Assembly (NCBI GenBank): GCA_028694915.1
Contig: JAQVJY010000011.1
Span: 1 to 49,140 of the forward strand
Source: Paludibacteraceae bacterium
Lineage (GTDB): Bacteria; Bacteroidota; Bacteroidia; Bacteroidales; Paludibacteraceae
Length of the DNA stretch: 49,140 nucleotides
Direction of reading: 5' to 3'
The notes under the pieces are model-generated. The model saw nothing but the letters and a program-made list of their open reading frames with translations, searched no databases and was not told the DNA's origin. Within the stretch, counting starts at the first letter, position 1, and each line of letters begins with the position of its first letter. Position numbers and translations under genes: made by a program. Below, one piece after another: positions 23,218 to 32,806 of this stretch.

Positions 23218-24165
23218 ATGTACGAGGATTTACTACAATTAGATACGATTCGTATCAATTTTTCGGCTGGTGGTATGCATATCATCAATATTGTGTTGGC
23301 ATTTGTCATGTTTGGTGTCGCTTTGGGTATTCAGCCAAGCATGTTTAAAGAGGTTTTTAAAAAACCAAAATCGGTGGTTGTGGGTTTGGTCTCGCAGCTT
23401 GTTTTGTTACCAGCACTTACGTTTTTACTTATTGTTGTGTTTAATCAGTATATTACGCCCATGGTCGCTATGGGTATGATTTTGGTGGCAGCATGTCCTG
23501 GCGGCAATATTTCCAATTTTATGTCGCAGTTATCTAAAGCAAATACCGAACTATCAGTTACACTAACCGCTATTACTACTTCACTTTCTACAGTGTTAAC
23601 GCCAGCCAATTTTGCTTTGTGGGGAGGTTTATACGTCAATTTTGTAAACCCAGAGGCAGGAAGTGCTTTGCGCGAATTACACATCGATATTTATCAAATG
23701 TTTGAAACCGTTTTTTTATTGTTAGGAGTACCGTTGTTGATAGGTATTTTGGTTTCACATTATTTACCTAAAGTGGCTTAGAAGCTGAAAAAGCCAATGC
23801 AATATTTTTCCATCTTATTTTTTATTATGATGGTTGTATTGGCATTTGGTAATAACGTAGACTTATTTTTGAAATACATTGGTTTCATATTTATTTTAGT
23901 TCTTATTCATAATGGATTGGCATTGTCAACAGGGTTTGGTATGGCAACTTTGTTCAAATTGCCTTTTGCCGACAGACGGACACTTACGATTGAAACTGGT
24001 ATTCAAAATTCGGGTTTAGGTTTGGTACTTTTGTTCAATCCTAAAATATTTCCACCCGATTTAGCCATTGGCGGTATGTTGTTTATTACCGCTTGGTGGG
24101 GCATTTGGCATATTATTTCAGGTTTGTCAGTGTCGTTGGTGTTTTCACGTTGGTACAAAAATTAA
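23218..24165 (+). pseudogene. Bile acid:sodium symporter family transporter with one in-frame TAG
   Basis: Two halves of one transporter lie in the same frame, separated only by TAG at 23779-23781 and four codons before the next ATG (23797). Joined, they give about 315 residues, the usual length of the BASS family. The first half (from ATG 23218, or TTG 23164) has the family segments MFGVALGIQPSMF and VAACPGGNISNFMSQLSKAN, the latter forming the sodium-binding crossover. The second half has ETGIQNSGLGLVLLF, the second crossover motif. Both are needed, so the protein is inactive unless the stop is read through, suppressed or a sequencing error. Nothing else is degraded, so the change is recent. 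The substrate cannot be told; related proteins carry bile acids, pantoate-like acids or other organic anions. Confidence 0.85.
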
Positions 24166-24186
24166 TTGAATTGTTTTTTTATAGCT

Positions 24187-25488
24187 ATGGCTCGCATTCA
24201 AGATAAGAATAAATTCTATTCACTATTACGTTATTACGTCGACGCTACCTTTTTTATGGCGTATCGACGGTTTGAATATACCGAATTGGATAAAATCCCG
24301 AGAGACGGAGCGGTGATTTTTGCACCGAATCATACGAATGCTTTGCAGGATGCCTTGGCGGTGTTGGTGGCCGACCATAAACCAACTGTGTTTGTGGCGC
24401 GTGCCGATATCTTTAAAAAACCGCTTATCGCTAAAATCCTTACGTTCTTGAAAATTATGCCTATCTTGCGCATTCGCGATGGCTTTAGCAATTTGTCGAA
24501 GAACGACGAAATTATGGATCGTGCTGTGGATGTTTTGTGCGATAAAGTGCCGTTTTGTATTATGCCAGAAGGTACACATCGTGCCAAACATAGTTTATTA
24601 CCTTTGGTGAAAGGTATTTTTCGTATCGCGTTATTGACCAACGAACGTGCTGCTGGCCGTATGCCCGTGTATATTGTGCCTATGGGCGTTGAATATGGGA
24701 ACTATTTTCGTTATCGCTCGTCGTTACTTTTTACAGTAGGTAATCCTATTAATGTAACGCGTTATGTAGCCGAACATCCCGACGATGAAGTACCGCAGTT
24801 GATGAATGGACTTCGTAACGAACTAGCCGAAGAATTGAAAAAGGTTATTTTGTGGATTCCCGATGATGAAACGTATGATGCTATATTGGAATTGTGCTAT
24901 TTATCTACGGCTAAGCGTATGAAAGAGCAAGGCGTGAAGTCGTCGCTCAAAAACCGATTACAGATGAACCAAACCGTGGTGGCTGATGCACAGAAATTGG
25001 CTCAAGAGCAACCACAAAAAGCGGCACAAGTGTTTCAAAAAGCGGCACAAGTGGCTGAGGCACGTCAGAAATATGGTATTTCAGTCGATTCTCTGCATGT
25101 GAAACATTTGGTTGGCTCTTTACTGCTCAAGGCGTGCGTGTTATTGGTGACGTTACCTTATTTCTTGGTGGCGGCTGTGGTTACTTTGCCTATTTGGGCA
25201 ACGGCTGAGGGCATTACCTCGCGTATGGAAGATAAAGCATTTCGCAATTCGTTTCGGTACGTGTTGACATTGCTTTTGTTGCCTATTATTATGTTGGTTT
25301 GTGCGTTGATTTTCTTTTTGAATTTTTCGTGGCCTGTAGCTTTAGTATTATGGCTGGCGGTCGTTCCATCACATATCGTTCTGAACGAGTATATGCGTTT
25401 ATTACGTTTAACAGTTTCCGATTGGCGTTTGTTTAGAAACCCAACGTTACGTGCCCTTATAGCAGAAGTGCGTACGTTATTTTATTAA
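24187..25488 (+). CDS. Membrane acyltransferase (glycerophosphate acyltransferase/PlsC type)
   Basis: This is a 433-residue protein from ATG 24187; a TTG at 24166 abuts the previous stop and is less likely. The N-terminal acyltransferase domain has motif I NHTNALQD (HxxxxD), motif II RADIFKKPLIAKIL, motif III PEGTHR and motif IV IVPMGVEYG. It would transfer an acyl chain to a lysophospholipid or glycerol phosphate. A charged helical part with two near-identical QKAAQV units (about residues 275-295) precedes two or three membrane segments in the C-terminal third. This layout is common in Bacteroidota homologues. It is close to the transporter gene upstream and the barrel protein downstream (22 bp), probably one operon. 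Confidence 0.87.
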   Translation: MARIQDKNKFYSLLRYYVDATFFMAYRRFEYTELDKIPRDGAVIFAPNHTNALQDALAVLVADHKPTVFVARADIFKKPLIAKILTFLKIMPILRIRDGFSNLSKNDEIMDRAVDVLCDKVPFCIMPEGTHRAKHSLLPLVKGIFRIALLTNERAAGRMPVYIVPMGVEYGNYFRYRSSLLFTVGNPINVTRYVAEHPDDEVPQLMNGLRNELAEELKKVILWIPDDETYDAILELCYLSTAKRMKEQGVKSSLKNRLQMNQTVVADAQKLAQEQPQKAAQVFQKAAQVAEARQKYGISVDSLHVKHLVGSLLLKACVLLVTLPYFLVAAVVTLPIWATAEGITSRMEDKAFRNSFRYVLTLLLLPIIMLVCALIFFLNFSWPVALVLWLAVVPSHIVLNEYMRLLRLTVSDWRLFRNPTLRALIAEVRTLFY

Positions 25489-25510
25489 CCACCAAAATCT
25501 GTTTACGAGT

Positions 25511-27013
25511 ATGAAAAGAAAAATCGTATTATTATTTGCTTGTCTGTCGGTCGCTGTGCTCTCAGCACAAGAAGACATGCACGACTTAGCTCCTTTGGCC
25601 GATGATACGTTGGTATCGACGGTGTCAAAAAAAGAGCTTCTTGCTGTGGATTCTACAGTGACTGAAAAGAAAGGACTTTTTGGTCACAAAAACAAAAAAG
25701 ATATTATTAAGAAAGGATTTTCGTTTGGTCCACTGCCTGTGGTTGCCTTCGATCAAGACCGCGGTTTGCAGTATGGCGCGTTGTTGAATATTTACGACTT
25801 CGGCGATGGTTCTACGTATCCACAACCACGTCAACAATGGTATCTTGAAGCGTCGGCTTATACCAAAGGCGGACAAAAATACATTGTTACCTACGATACG
25901 CGCCATTTGATTCCACATGTTCGTATGTCGCTCGCTGGTAATGTGATGATTGAAAAAGCGTTGGATTTTTATGGATTCAATGGCTACCAATCGTTTTACG
26001 ATTTCGATAATGTGACAGCGTTGAAAGACGCTCAAAAAGCTGGAGATGTTTATAGCTCTACCAATTTACCAAATCCTGAATACATGACCGCTTTTTATCG
26101 TGTCGACCGTTTAGTGCCCACCTTTAAGGCAGATTTTAGTGGCAATATTTGGGATCATAAACTCTTGTGGGAAGCTGGTTATCACTTCAGTTGGTTTCGT
26201 ATGCGTAGCATCGACCAAGACCGTGTGAATAAAGGCAAGGACAGCGTGTATATGTTTTCGGGAGAAACGTTGTACGACAAATATAAGGCGTGGGGCGTGA
26301 TTCCTGCTGATGAAGCCGATGGTGGTTTTTCGAGTGCCTTGCGTTTAGGTTTGGTGTACGATACACGCGATTACGAAGCTGCGCCAAATCGTGGTATTTG
26401 GGCGGATGTACACGCCATGATAGCCCCTAAATTCTTAGGAACTACGCATCCTTATTATCGCTATTCTGCCACGTTTCGTCAGTATGTCCCTATTGTAAAA
26501 GACCAATTGACATTCGCTTATCGTGTAGTTTATCAAGGCACGATGGGGAAATCGGCGCCATATTATGTGTTGCCTTACATTACCAATATGGGTTTGAATT
26601 TCGATCGCGAAGCGTTTGGTGGCTATCGTAGTACACGCGGTTTGTTGTTCTGCCGTTTACAAGGACTCGACTTGGTATCGTGGAACAGCGAATTTCGTTG
26701 GAAGTTTGTCAAATTCCCGCTATTGAATCAAAATGTGGCGTTGGGTTTGAGTGCTTTCTTCGATGGTGGCATGGTAACGCGTCCTTACGATATGTCCTAC
26801 AATCCAGCGCCTGGAACCGATACGCCAGCGTTGCGTGCTGCCTATGATGCGTATATGGCCAAAGGCACCAAAGAAATGCCTCACATGGCTGCTGGTGGCG
26901 GTTTTCGTGTTATTATTAACCACAATTTTATTGTGGCGGTGGAATACGGTATGCCATTCAATCACCAAGATGGCGGCGGTAGTTTGTATATCAATACAGG
27001 TTATTTATTTTAA
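25511..27013 (+). CDS. BamA/TamA-type outer membrane beta-barrel protein
   Basis: This is a 500-residue protein. A signal peptide (MKRKIVLLFACLSVAVLSA, cut before QEDMH) is followed by a linker of about 60 residues and then alternating strands across the rest. Features of the Omp85-like C-terminal barrel are GPLPVVAFDQDRGLQYGALLNI near residue 75, RLGLVYDTRDYEAAPNRGIWADV, AFGGYRSTRGL and a final strand ending in NTGYLF with terminal phenylalanine. No POTRA domains are visible, so it is a barrel-only member. Its role (lipid or protein traffic at the outer membrane) is uncertain. Neighbouring acyltransferase genes hint at lipid handling. A bidirectional terminator follows. Confidence 0.78.
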   Translation: MKRKIVLLFACLSVAVLSAQEDMHDLAPLADDTLVSTVSKKELLAVDSTVTEKKGLFGHKNKKDIIKKGFSFGPLPVVAFDQDRGLQYGALLNIYDFGDGSTYPQPRQQWYLEASAYTKGGQKYIVTYDTRHLIPHVRMSLAGNVMIEKALDFYGFNGYQSFYDFDNVTALKDAQKAGDVYSSTNLPNPEYMTAFYRVDRLVPTFKADFSGNIWDHKLLWEAGYHFSWFRMRSIDQDRVNKGKDSVYMFSGETLYDKYKAWGVIPADEADGGFSSALRLGLVYDTRDYEAAPNRGIWADVHAMIAPKFLGTTHPYYRYSATFRQYVPIVKDQLTFAYRVVYQGTMGKSAPYYVLPYITNMGLNFDREAFGGYRSTRGLLFCRLQGLDLVSWNSEFRWKFVKFPLLNQNVALGLSAFFDGGMVTRPYDMSYNPAPGTDTPALRAAYDAYMAKGTKEMPHMAAGGGFRVIINHNFIVAVEYGMPFNHQDGGGSLYINTGYLF

Positions 27014-27032
27014 AAGCTAAATTTCATAATAT

Positions 27033-27071
27033 AAAAAATCCCGCTCTGAAATTTCAAAGCGGGATTTTTTT
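27033..27071. terminator. Bidirectional terminator between the barrel gene and pheT
   Basis: Perfect 13-bp arms (AAAAAATCCCGCT and complement) with a 12-nt loop and T-runs on both strands serve the two converging genes. Confidence 0.9.
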
Positions 27072-27092
27072 GTGGGATTATGTGAACGCTGT

Positions 27093-29552
27093 TTAGCGTA
27101 GTTTTGCACCTAGTTTTTCTTCAAAATTGGCAATCAATTTTTGCATAATGCCGTCAATCTGTTTGTCGTTCAAGGTTTTTTCGTTGTCCTGAAGTGTGAA
27201 GTTTACCGCATACGATTTTTTACCAGCTTCGAGATTTTTACCTTCATACACATCAAACAAGTGAACCGATTGCAATAGTTTACGTTCGGTGTTGCGTGCT
27301 ATTTGTTCAACTTCGGCAAAGGTGACGTGTTTGTCGAGCAATAAAGCCAAGTCGCGTTTTACAGCCGGGAATTTTGAAATTTCGTGATACGCAATTTTGT
27401 GTTTACCCGATTCTTTGAGCAACTGTTTCCATTCCAAATCGGCGAAATAGACTGTGGTGTTGATGTCGAATGCTTTCAACAATTTTGGAGCAACCAAACC
27501 GAGTGTTGCCAATGGTTTGCCCGATACGGTGGCAATAGTTAAACCTTCCGACCATAAATCGTTGCTGAATTCCGTAATGGTTGTTTTTTGTAAATCGATA
27601 CCCAAACGGCGTAATACGTTTTGTACATACGCTTTTAGTTCGTAGAACGATGCTTTTTCTTCGGCACGTAACCAACTTTGTTGCGCACGTTTTCCGCAAA
27701 GCCACAAGCCTAAGTGATACTCTTCTGTGTAAGGTGCCAATACGTTTTCTGCATCACGTTTGTCGCTGTTGAAATGGTAGCAATTACCAAATTCGTAGAA
27801 TTTCAAATCGGCATTTTGACGATTGATATTGTAAGCCACACTTTCCAAACCACCAAACAACAGCGTTTGACGCATCACGCTCAAATCGTTGCTCAGTGCG
27901 TTCATCAATTTCACGCAGTTTTGAGCTGGTAAGGTTTCGAGTGTATCGTAATAGCTGGCTTTGGTCAAGGAGTTATTCAAAATTTCGTTGAATCCACAGG
28001 CTGTGAGTTGTTCCGAAATTTGGTGTTGTAACTTGTTGTTGTCAGGACGTTGTGAGTAGCTGATATTCGATTTCAACGAATCGCTAAATTCCACATTGTT
28101 GTAACCATAAATACGCATAATGTCTTCAATCACGTCCACATCGCGTTGCACATCCACACGGTAAGGCGGAATGCTTAATTCGTATGCACCATTGGCTTTG
28201 GCGAGTACACGCATTTCCAAACCTTTGAAAATAGTCTCGATAGTTTCTTCTGGAATGGCTTTGCCAATCAACGTGTGAATTTTATCGAGCGTAACGTTTA
28301 TTTTGAAATCGGCCATCGGTGTAGGGTAGAGGTCGATAATTTCGCTCGAAATTTCGCCGCCAGCCAATTCTTGAATGAGTAACGCCACGTATTTAAGTAC
28401 ATAAATTGTATTGTTGGGGTCGATGCCGCGTTCGTAGCGGAAGCTCGCATCGGTATTTAAGCCGTGACGACGTGCCGTTTTGCGTATCGTTACTGGATTG
28501 AAATAAGCACTTTCGATGAAAATACTCGTGGTTTGTTCTGTTACGCCCGAATCGTGACCGCCAAATACACCCGCCATACACATCGGTTCTTCGGCGTTGC
28601 AAATCATTAAATCGTGTGCCGATAGTTTGCGTTCCACGCCATCGAGTGTGATAAACTTGGTGCCTTCTGTCACTTTTTTTACAATGATTTTTCCACCTTT
28701 AATTTTGGCTGCATCAAATGCGTGTAGTGGTTGACCAAATGCGTGTAGCGCATAATTGGTGGCATCTACTACGTTATTAATTGGACGTATGCCGATAATG
28801 TTGAGGCGATCTTGTAACCATTTTGGCGATTCTTTTACTTGAATGTTGGAAATGGTTACGCCTGCATAACGCGGACAATCGTCGCTGCTCTCAACGGTTA
28901 CAGGAATAGTCAGGTTGGTATGAGCTACTTTGAATCCGTCAACGCTTGGTTTGGTTAAAGTGGTTGCTTGGTTGTGTGCTGCAAAATAAGCCGCTGCATC
29001 GCGTGCCACACCAAAATGAGAAGCTGCATCGGCGCGGTTTGGCGTAATGTCAACTTCAATAACGGTGTCGTCCTTAATATCAAAATAATCTTTGGCAAAT
29101 GTTCCAACTTTGGTGTCGGCTGGTAATACCATAATGCCATCGTGGCTTTTACCAACGCCAATTTCGTCTTCTGCGCAAATCATGCCTAATGATTCCACGC
29201 CACGAATTTTGGAACGTTTGATGGTAAACGATTCGTCGCCCGAATAGAGTACCGTGCCCACAGTGGCTACAATTACTTTTTGACCAGCAGCTACGTTGGC
29301 TGCACCACATACAATTTGTAAGGGTTCGCCACTACCAACATTAACTGTGGTAACGTGTAAGTGGTCGGAATTTTCGTGTTCCGTGCATGTGAGTACTTCG
29401 CCTACAACTAAACCTTCTAATCCGCCTTTAATGGTTTGTACTGTTTCAACTGAACCCACTTCCAAGCCAATGGAAGTAAGTATTTTTCCAAGCTCAACAG
29501 GAGCTACTTCGGTGGCCAAATATGTTTTGAGCCAATGATAAGAAATATTCAT
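27093..29552 (-). CDS. pheT: Phenylalanyl-tRNA synthetase beta subunit
   Basis: This 819-residue protein is of full bacterial PheT length. The N-terminal tRNA-binding OB domain (about residues 40-150) reads VVGEVLTCTEHENSDHLHVTTVNVG and IVCGAANVAAGQKV. B3/B4 editing segments include CMAGVFGGHDSGVTEQTTSIFIESAYFNP and RTARRHGLNTDASFRYERGIDP. The B5 region, the inactive synthetase core and a C-terminal FDX-ACB anticodon-binding domain (FPAVKRDLALLLDKHVTFAEVEQIAR) follow. With PheS it charges tRNA-Phe. pheS is not adjacent. A -7 box lies 48 bp upstream of the ATG. Confidence 0.98.
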   Translation of the reverse strand: MNISYHWLKTYLATEVAPVELGKILTSIGLEVGSVETVQTIKGGLEGLVVGEVLTCTEHENSDHLHVTTVNVGSGEPLQIVCGAANVAAGQKVIVATVGTVLYSGDESFTIKRSKIRGVESLGMICAEDEIGVGKSHDGIMVLPADTKVGTFAKDYFDIKDDTVIEVDITPNRADAASHFGVARDAAAYFAAHNQATTLTKPSVDGFKVAHTNLTIPVTVESSDDCPRYAGVTISNIQVKESPKWLQDRLNIIGIRPINNVVDATNYALHAFGQPLHAFDAAKIKGGKIIVKKVTEGTKFITLDGVERKLSAHDLMICNAEEPMCMAGVFGGHDSGVTEQTTSIFIESAYFNPVTIRKTARRHGLNTDASFRYERGIDPNNTIYVLKYVALLIQELAGGEISSEIIDLYPTPMADFKINVTLDKIHTLIGKAIPEETIETIFKGLEMRVLAKANGAYELSIPPYRVDVQRDVDVIEDIMRIYGYNNVEFSDSLKSNISYSQRPDNNKLQHQISEQLTACGFNEILNNSLTKASYYDTLETLPAQNCVKLMNALSNDLSVMRQTLLFGGLESVAYNINRQNADLKFYEFGNCYHFNSDKRDAENVLAPYTEEYHLGLWLCGKRAQQSWLRAEEKASFYELKAYVQNVLRRLGIDLQKTTITEFSNDLWSEGLTIATVSGKPLATLGLVAPKLLKAFDINTTVYFADLEWKQLLKESGKHKIAYHEISKFPAVKRDLALLLDKHVTFAEVEQIARNTERKLLQSVHLFDVYEGKNLEAGKKSYAVNFTLQDNEKTLNDKQIDGIMQKLIANFEEKLGAKLR

Positions 29553-29599
29553 TGAATGATTAAATTTAGCGTGTTATTCTGTCATTTTTTTGCAGTCGA

Positions 29600-29607
29600 C
29601 AAAGGTA
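29600..29607 (-). promoter_or_regulatory. -7 box of pheT
   Basis: The minus strand reads TACCTTTG, matching the consensus, 48 bp before the pheT start. No attenuator-like leader peptide with phenylalanine codons was seen. Confidence 0.65.
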
Positions 29608-29654
29608 CAAAAAAAATATGTATCCTTGAAGTCTATCGGTGTTTTTCTCTAGTA

Positions 29655-29705
29655 GATAAAAAGAGAACTAATCGAACAGAGGTTTTGTTACTCTATTTGA
29701 TTAGT
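29655..29705 (-). terminator. Weak terminator after the DUF3276 gene
   Basis: ACTAATC/GATTAGT arms at 29667-29673 and 29699-29705 pair around 25 nt, followed on the minus strand by a T-rich CTCTTTTTATC. The short arms make this uncertain. Confidence 0.35.
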
Positions 29706-29735
29706 CCTGAATTAGATTTGACGATAACTAATGCT

Positions 29736-30116
29736 TTACATGTCGAAGTCCATGTGGAAATCGAATTTGCTTCTCGGAGTCTCTTCTTCCTTGTCGGTAG
29801 GCTCGTCGGTAATGTCTGTTGGAGCGAGTTTTACCTCATCTTCGGGTAACGCTTGGCGTACAAAATCAATCACATCTTGTAAGGCCACCGTGAATTTTTC
29901 AAAATCTTCTCTGTAGAGAAATATTTTGTGTTTTTCGAATGTGACTTGTACATTTTCGTCGGTACCTGTAACTCGTTTTTTACTTTCAGTAATAGCTAAA
30001 AATAGATCGTCGGTACGTGTGCGCTTTACATCTAAATAGTAGATGCGTTTTCCCGTTTTAATAGCTCTCGAAAATACAATTTCTTGCTCTCTCTTGTCGT
30101 TAGTTGAATGTTCCAT
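29736..30116 (-). CDS. PUR-alpha-like DNA/RNA-binding protein (DUF3276)
   Basis: This 126-residue protein is of the DUF3276 family, a bacterial PUR-alpha-like fold. One PUR repeat spans about residues 10-95: EIVFSRAIKTGKRIYYLDVKRTRTDDLFLAITESKKR, then FEKHKIFLYREDFEKFTVALQDVIDFV. The C-terminal tail (about 95-126) is acidic, ending in FHMDFDM. The Borrelia relative EbfC-type and PUR proteins bind purine-rich nucleic acid; the role in Bacteroidota is not established. It is one of the most conserved small genes of the phylum. It stands alone between pheT and nusB, the latter divergent. Confidence 0.85.
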   Translation of the reverse strand: MEHSTNDKREQEIVFSRAIKTGKRIYYLDVKRTRTDDLFLAITESKKRVTGTDENVQVTFEKHKIFLYREDFEKFTVALQDVIDFVRQALPEDEVKLAPTDITDEPTDKEEETPRSKFDFHMDFDM

Positions 30117-30378
30117 AATAGCGTTCGTTATATATCTAACTTTTTGATATAAAGTTTTTTATTTAGTTTATATGGGATGCTCCTTTTAAGTAAAATGCTG
30201 TTTGTTTGTTCTCCCAAAATTGAGAATAATTTTTCAGTTGAACAAACTATTTGATGTTATTTTTGTGAGTGCTCTTTTTGTTTTCTTATATAAATTATTT
30301 AATTAGTTGATTTTTAATTATTTGAATTATATTAAAATCTTTTTTGGCGAAAAAAGCGGTGATTCCCTCCAAAATGTT

Positions 30379-30386
30379 TATCTTTG
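30379..30386 (+). promoter_or_regulatory. -7 box of nusB
   Basis: TATCTTTG lies 25 bp before ATG 30412 and decides that start over an open extension to 30307. The rest of the 295-bp gap (30117-30411) is AT-rich; I saw only a GTTTGTTC/GAACAAAC dyad at about 30203-30247. Confidence 0.7.
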
Positions 30387-30411
30387 CACCATCAAAAATA
30401 TCCGTTTTTTT

Positions 30412-31356
30412 ATGATAAACAGAGCTCTTCTCCGTATTAAAGCTGTACAAGTATTATATGCTTATTTTCAGAGTGATAGTAAAAGTATTCCTGCTGCTGA
30501 AAAAGAATTAAAGTTAAGTATATCAAAGGCTTACGACTTGTATCATTTCCTACTATCAATGGTCATCGAGTTAACGCGTTACGCCGAACTAACTATTGAT
30601 AACAAACGGAATAAGTTTCGACCTACGGAACAAGAATTAAATCCCAACACGCGTTTTATTGATAATTTATTTGTGCATCAATTGGTTCAGAATGAACAAT
30701 TGGCGTCGTATCGTAAAAACGCTAAATTCCCTTGGGATGAGCATCAAGATGTGCTAAAACGTATTTACGAAAGCATTTTGGAATCGGATTATTATGCGGC
30801 TTACATGGCCGAAACCGCACATACATACGAATCGGACAAGAACTTGTGGCGTAAAATCATCAAGCAAGAGTTGTTGAATAATGACGAATTTGATGCGTTC
30901 TTGGAAGAGCAGAGTATTTATTGGAACGACGACCTTGAAATTGTGGAAAGTTTTGTGTTGAAAACCATTAAACAATTTGACCAAGCTAATGGCGCGGACC
31001 AAAAATTATTGCCTATGTACAAAGATGCGTCTGACGAGGAATTTGTAACAACGTTGTTTCATAACGCTATTGCTAATGCTGACGAATACGGCGCTTTGAT
31101 TGATGACCATACCAAAAATTGGGAATTGGATCGTATCGCTTTCATGGATATTTTGATTATGAAAGTGGCATTGTCTGAACTCTTTTCATTCCCTACTATT
31201 CCTGTTAACGTCACTTTTAACGAATATATTGAAATCGCTAAAATGTACAGTACGGCTCGTAGTGGTTTGTTTGTGAATGGTGTTTTGGATAAAATTGTGA
31301 CTGAACTCAAGCGCTCTAATAAATTAATGAAGGCAGAATCGGTTTATTCAAAATAA
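30412..31356 (+). CDS. nusB: Transcription antitermination factor NusB
   Basis: This is a 314-residue protein. The NusB fold is split: the N-terminal RALLRIKAVQVLYAYFQ and the C-terminal NWELDRIAFMDILIMKVALSELFSFPTIPVNVTFNEYIEIAKMYST with NGVLDKIV are the family signatures. Bacteroidota NusB is about twice the length of the E. coli protein, with an inserted helical middle, as here. NusB binds boxA RNA with NusE (S10) and prevents early termination in rRNA operons. It heads a run with yajC, ybbR-like, coaE and mtgA. Confidence 0.92.
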   Translation: MINRALLRIKAVQVLYAYFQSDSKSIPAAEKELKLSISKAYDLYHFLLSMVIELTRYAELTIDNKRNKFRPTEQELNPNTRFIDNLFVHQLVQNEQLASYRKNAKFPWDEHQDVLKRIYESILESDYYAAYMAETAHTYESDKNLWRKIIKQELLNNDEFDAFLEEQSIYWNDDLEIVESFVLKTIKQFDQANGADQKLLPMYKDASDEEFVTTLFHNAIANADEYGALIDDHTKNWELDRIAFMDILIMKVALSELFSFPTIPVNVTFNEYIEIAKMYSTARSGLFVNGVLDKIVTELKRSNKLMKAESVYSK

Positions 31357-31361
31357 ATCAC

Positions 31362-31369
31362 TATCTTTG
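31362..31369 (+). promoter_or_regulatory. -7 box of yajC
   Basis: TATCTTTG lies six bases after the nusB stop and 37 bp before the yajC ATG, so yajC can be transcribed separately from nusB. Confidence 0.65.
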
Positions 31370-31406
31370 TCTAGATTTATAAACCTAAAATTAAATTGAT
31401 TACGTT

Positions 31407-31736
31407 ATGAACTTATTAACTATTATGTTACAGGCCGCAGCAGAACCATCACCAGCTAGTAATTGGAGTGGTATATTGATGATGGTCCTTATTTTTGTGG
31501 TATTCTATTTCTTTATGATTCGTCCACAAAGCAAACGTCAAAAAGAAGTACGTAAATTCCAAGATTCATTAGAATCAGGTAAACACGTGGTGACCTCTGG
31601 CGGTATTTATGGTAAAATTAAAGAGGTAAAAGATAATATCGTTGTGCTCGAAATTGCTGATAATGTTCGCATTAAGGTGAATAAAAACATGGTTTTTGAT
31701 TCTCCAGAAGATGCATCGCAACAGCCTGCAAAATAA
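31407..31736 (+). CDS. yajC: Preprotein translocase subunit YajC
   Basis: This 109-residue protein has one membrane segment (about residues 20-40: GILMMVLIFVVFYFFMI), then the signature RPQSKRQKEVRKFQDSLESGKHVVTSGGIYGKIKEV. It is a small partner of SecDF in the Sec translocon at the inner membrane. The C-terminus is short. The gene has its own -7 box and is followed after 33 bp by the YbbR-like gene, a conserved order in Bacteroidota. Confidence 0.95.
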   Translation: MNLLTIMLQAAAEPSPASNWSGILMMVLIFVVFYFFMIRPQSKRQKEVRKFQDSLESGKHVVTSGGIYGKIKEVKDNIVVLEIADNVRIKVNKNMVFDSPEDASQQPAK

Positions 31737-31769
31737 TTTGTAGCTGATTTTTCAAACAGCGAGTCTGTT

Positions 31770-32768
31770 ATGCAAAAAATTGCTTGGACGTCCATATTAA
31801 AACGCACTAAGACGATTATCACAAAAGTTGCCGAAGTCTTTTTTACAAAAGACACGGCAACTTTTTTCTTATTTTTGTGCTTGGCGTCAGCCTTTTGGTT
31901 TATGCACACCATTGGTACGCGCCGAGCCATGACTGTTTCATTCGATTTGGTGTATGAAGGAATCCCGAATGATGTGTTGCTTACAACTGATTTACCTCAA
32001 CATGTGACGTTCTCGGTTAAGAATGAGGGGCAGAAGCTGATGAATTATTATTTAAATGCAGATGTCGATACATTAGTTGTTGATTTATCTAATTCTTTTG
32101 ATGGTTCGGGACAAGTGATTTATGATATGCAACTTTTAAAAAGCGATATCCAACGTCGTCTGCCAGAATCTTCACAAATTGAAGACTTAACTCCAGGATT
32201 GCTTACATTGAATTATTTGACATTGGGGCATAAAGTGTTGCCTATTCGTTTGTCGGAAGATGTTCCTTTAGCGGCACAGTATGTCTTGGCAGATTCAATT
32301 TCGATAACACCCGCTTTGGTTAATGTGTATGCTCCTCAAGCGGTGCTTGATACCATGCATTTTATAGCTGTAAAACCATTTTTTGTAAAGCCACTCTCTA
32401 AAACGTCAGTATTTAAGGAGCCGTTGATGACTTTAGAGTATGGTCATGTGGAGGTATCAGAGGTTCAAATCAATGTCCCTATAGAGTTATCTACCGAAAA
32501 AACCCTTGAAATTCCGATTCAAAGTGTAAATTTCCCATCAACCACAGTTTTACGTACCTTTCCTGCTTTTGTACGGGTTACATTTTCAATTGGCGTGAGT
32601 CGCTTTAACTCCGTTACTGCAAATGATTTTAAAGCCGAGGTCTTTTACGAAGATTTAGAAAATACAAAAGAACATCAAGTAAAGGTACATCTTTCTACAC
32701 TCCACACAGATGTGCTCAATATGCGGTATGCTCCTATGGAGGTTGAATTTCTATTAGAGAAAGAATAG
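31770..32768 (+). CDS. YbbR-like domain membrane protein
   Basis: This is a 332-residue protein. An N-terminal membrane segment (about residues 32-48, ATFFLFLCLASAFWFMHT) is followed by YbbR-type beta repeats in the periplasm, such as MTVSFDLVYEGIPNDVLLTTDLPQHVTFSVKN and later VEVSEVQINVPIELSTEKTLEIPIQ. In Firmicutes, YbbR (CdaR) regulates a diadenylate cyclase; that partner gene is not adjacent here, so the role is unproven. Context yajC-ybbR-coaE is standard for the phylum. Confidence 0.8.
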   Translation: MQKIAWTSILKRTKTIITKVAEVFFTKDTATFFLFLCLASAFWFMHTIGTRRAMTVSFDLVYEGIPNDVLLTTDLPQHVTFSVKNEGQKLMNYYLNADVDTLVVDLSNSFDGSGQVIYDMQLLKSDIQRRLPESSQIEDLTPGLLTLNYLTLGHKVLPIRLSEDVPLAAQYVLADSISITPALVNVYAPQAVLDTMHFIAVKPFFVKPLSKTSVFKEPLMTLEYGHVEVSEVQINVPIELSTEKTLEIPIQSVNFPSTTVLRTFPAFVRVTFSIGVSRFNSVTANDFKAEVFYEDLENTKEHQVKVHLSTLHTDVLNMRYAPMEVEFLLEKE

Positions 32769-32806
32769 TGTGATGTCCCTTTATATTCAATTTTAACATT
32801 GATGTT

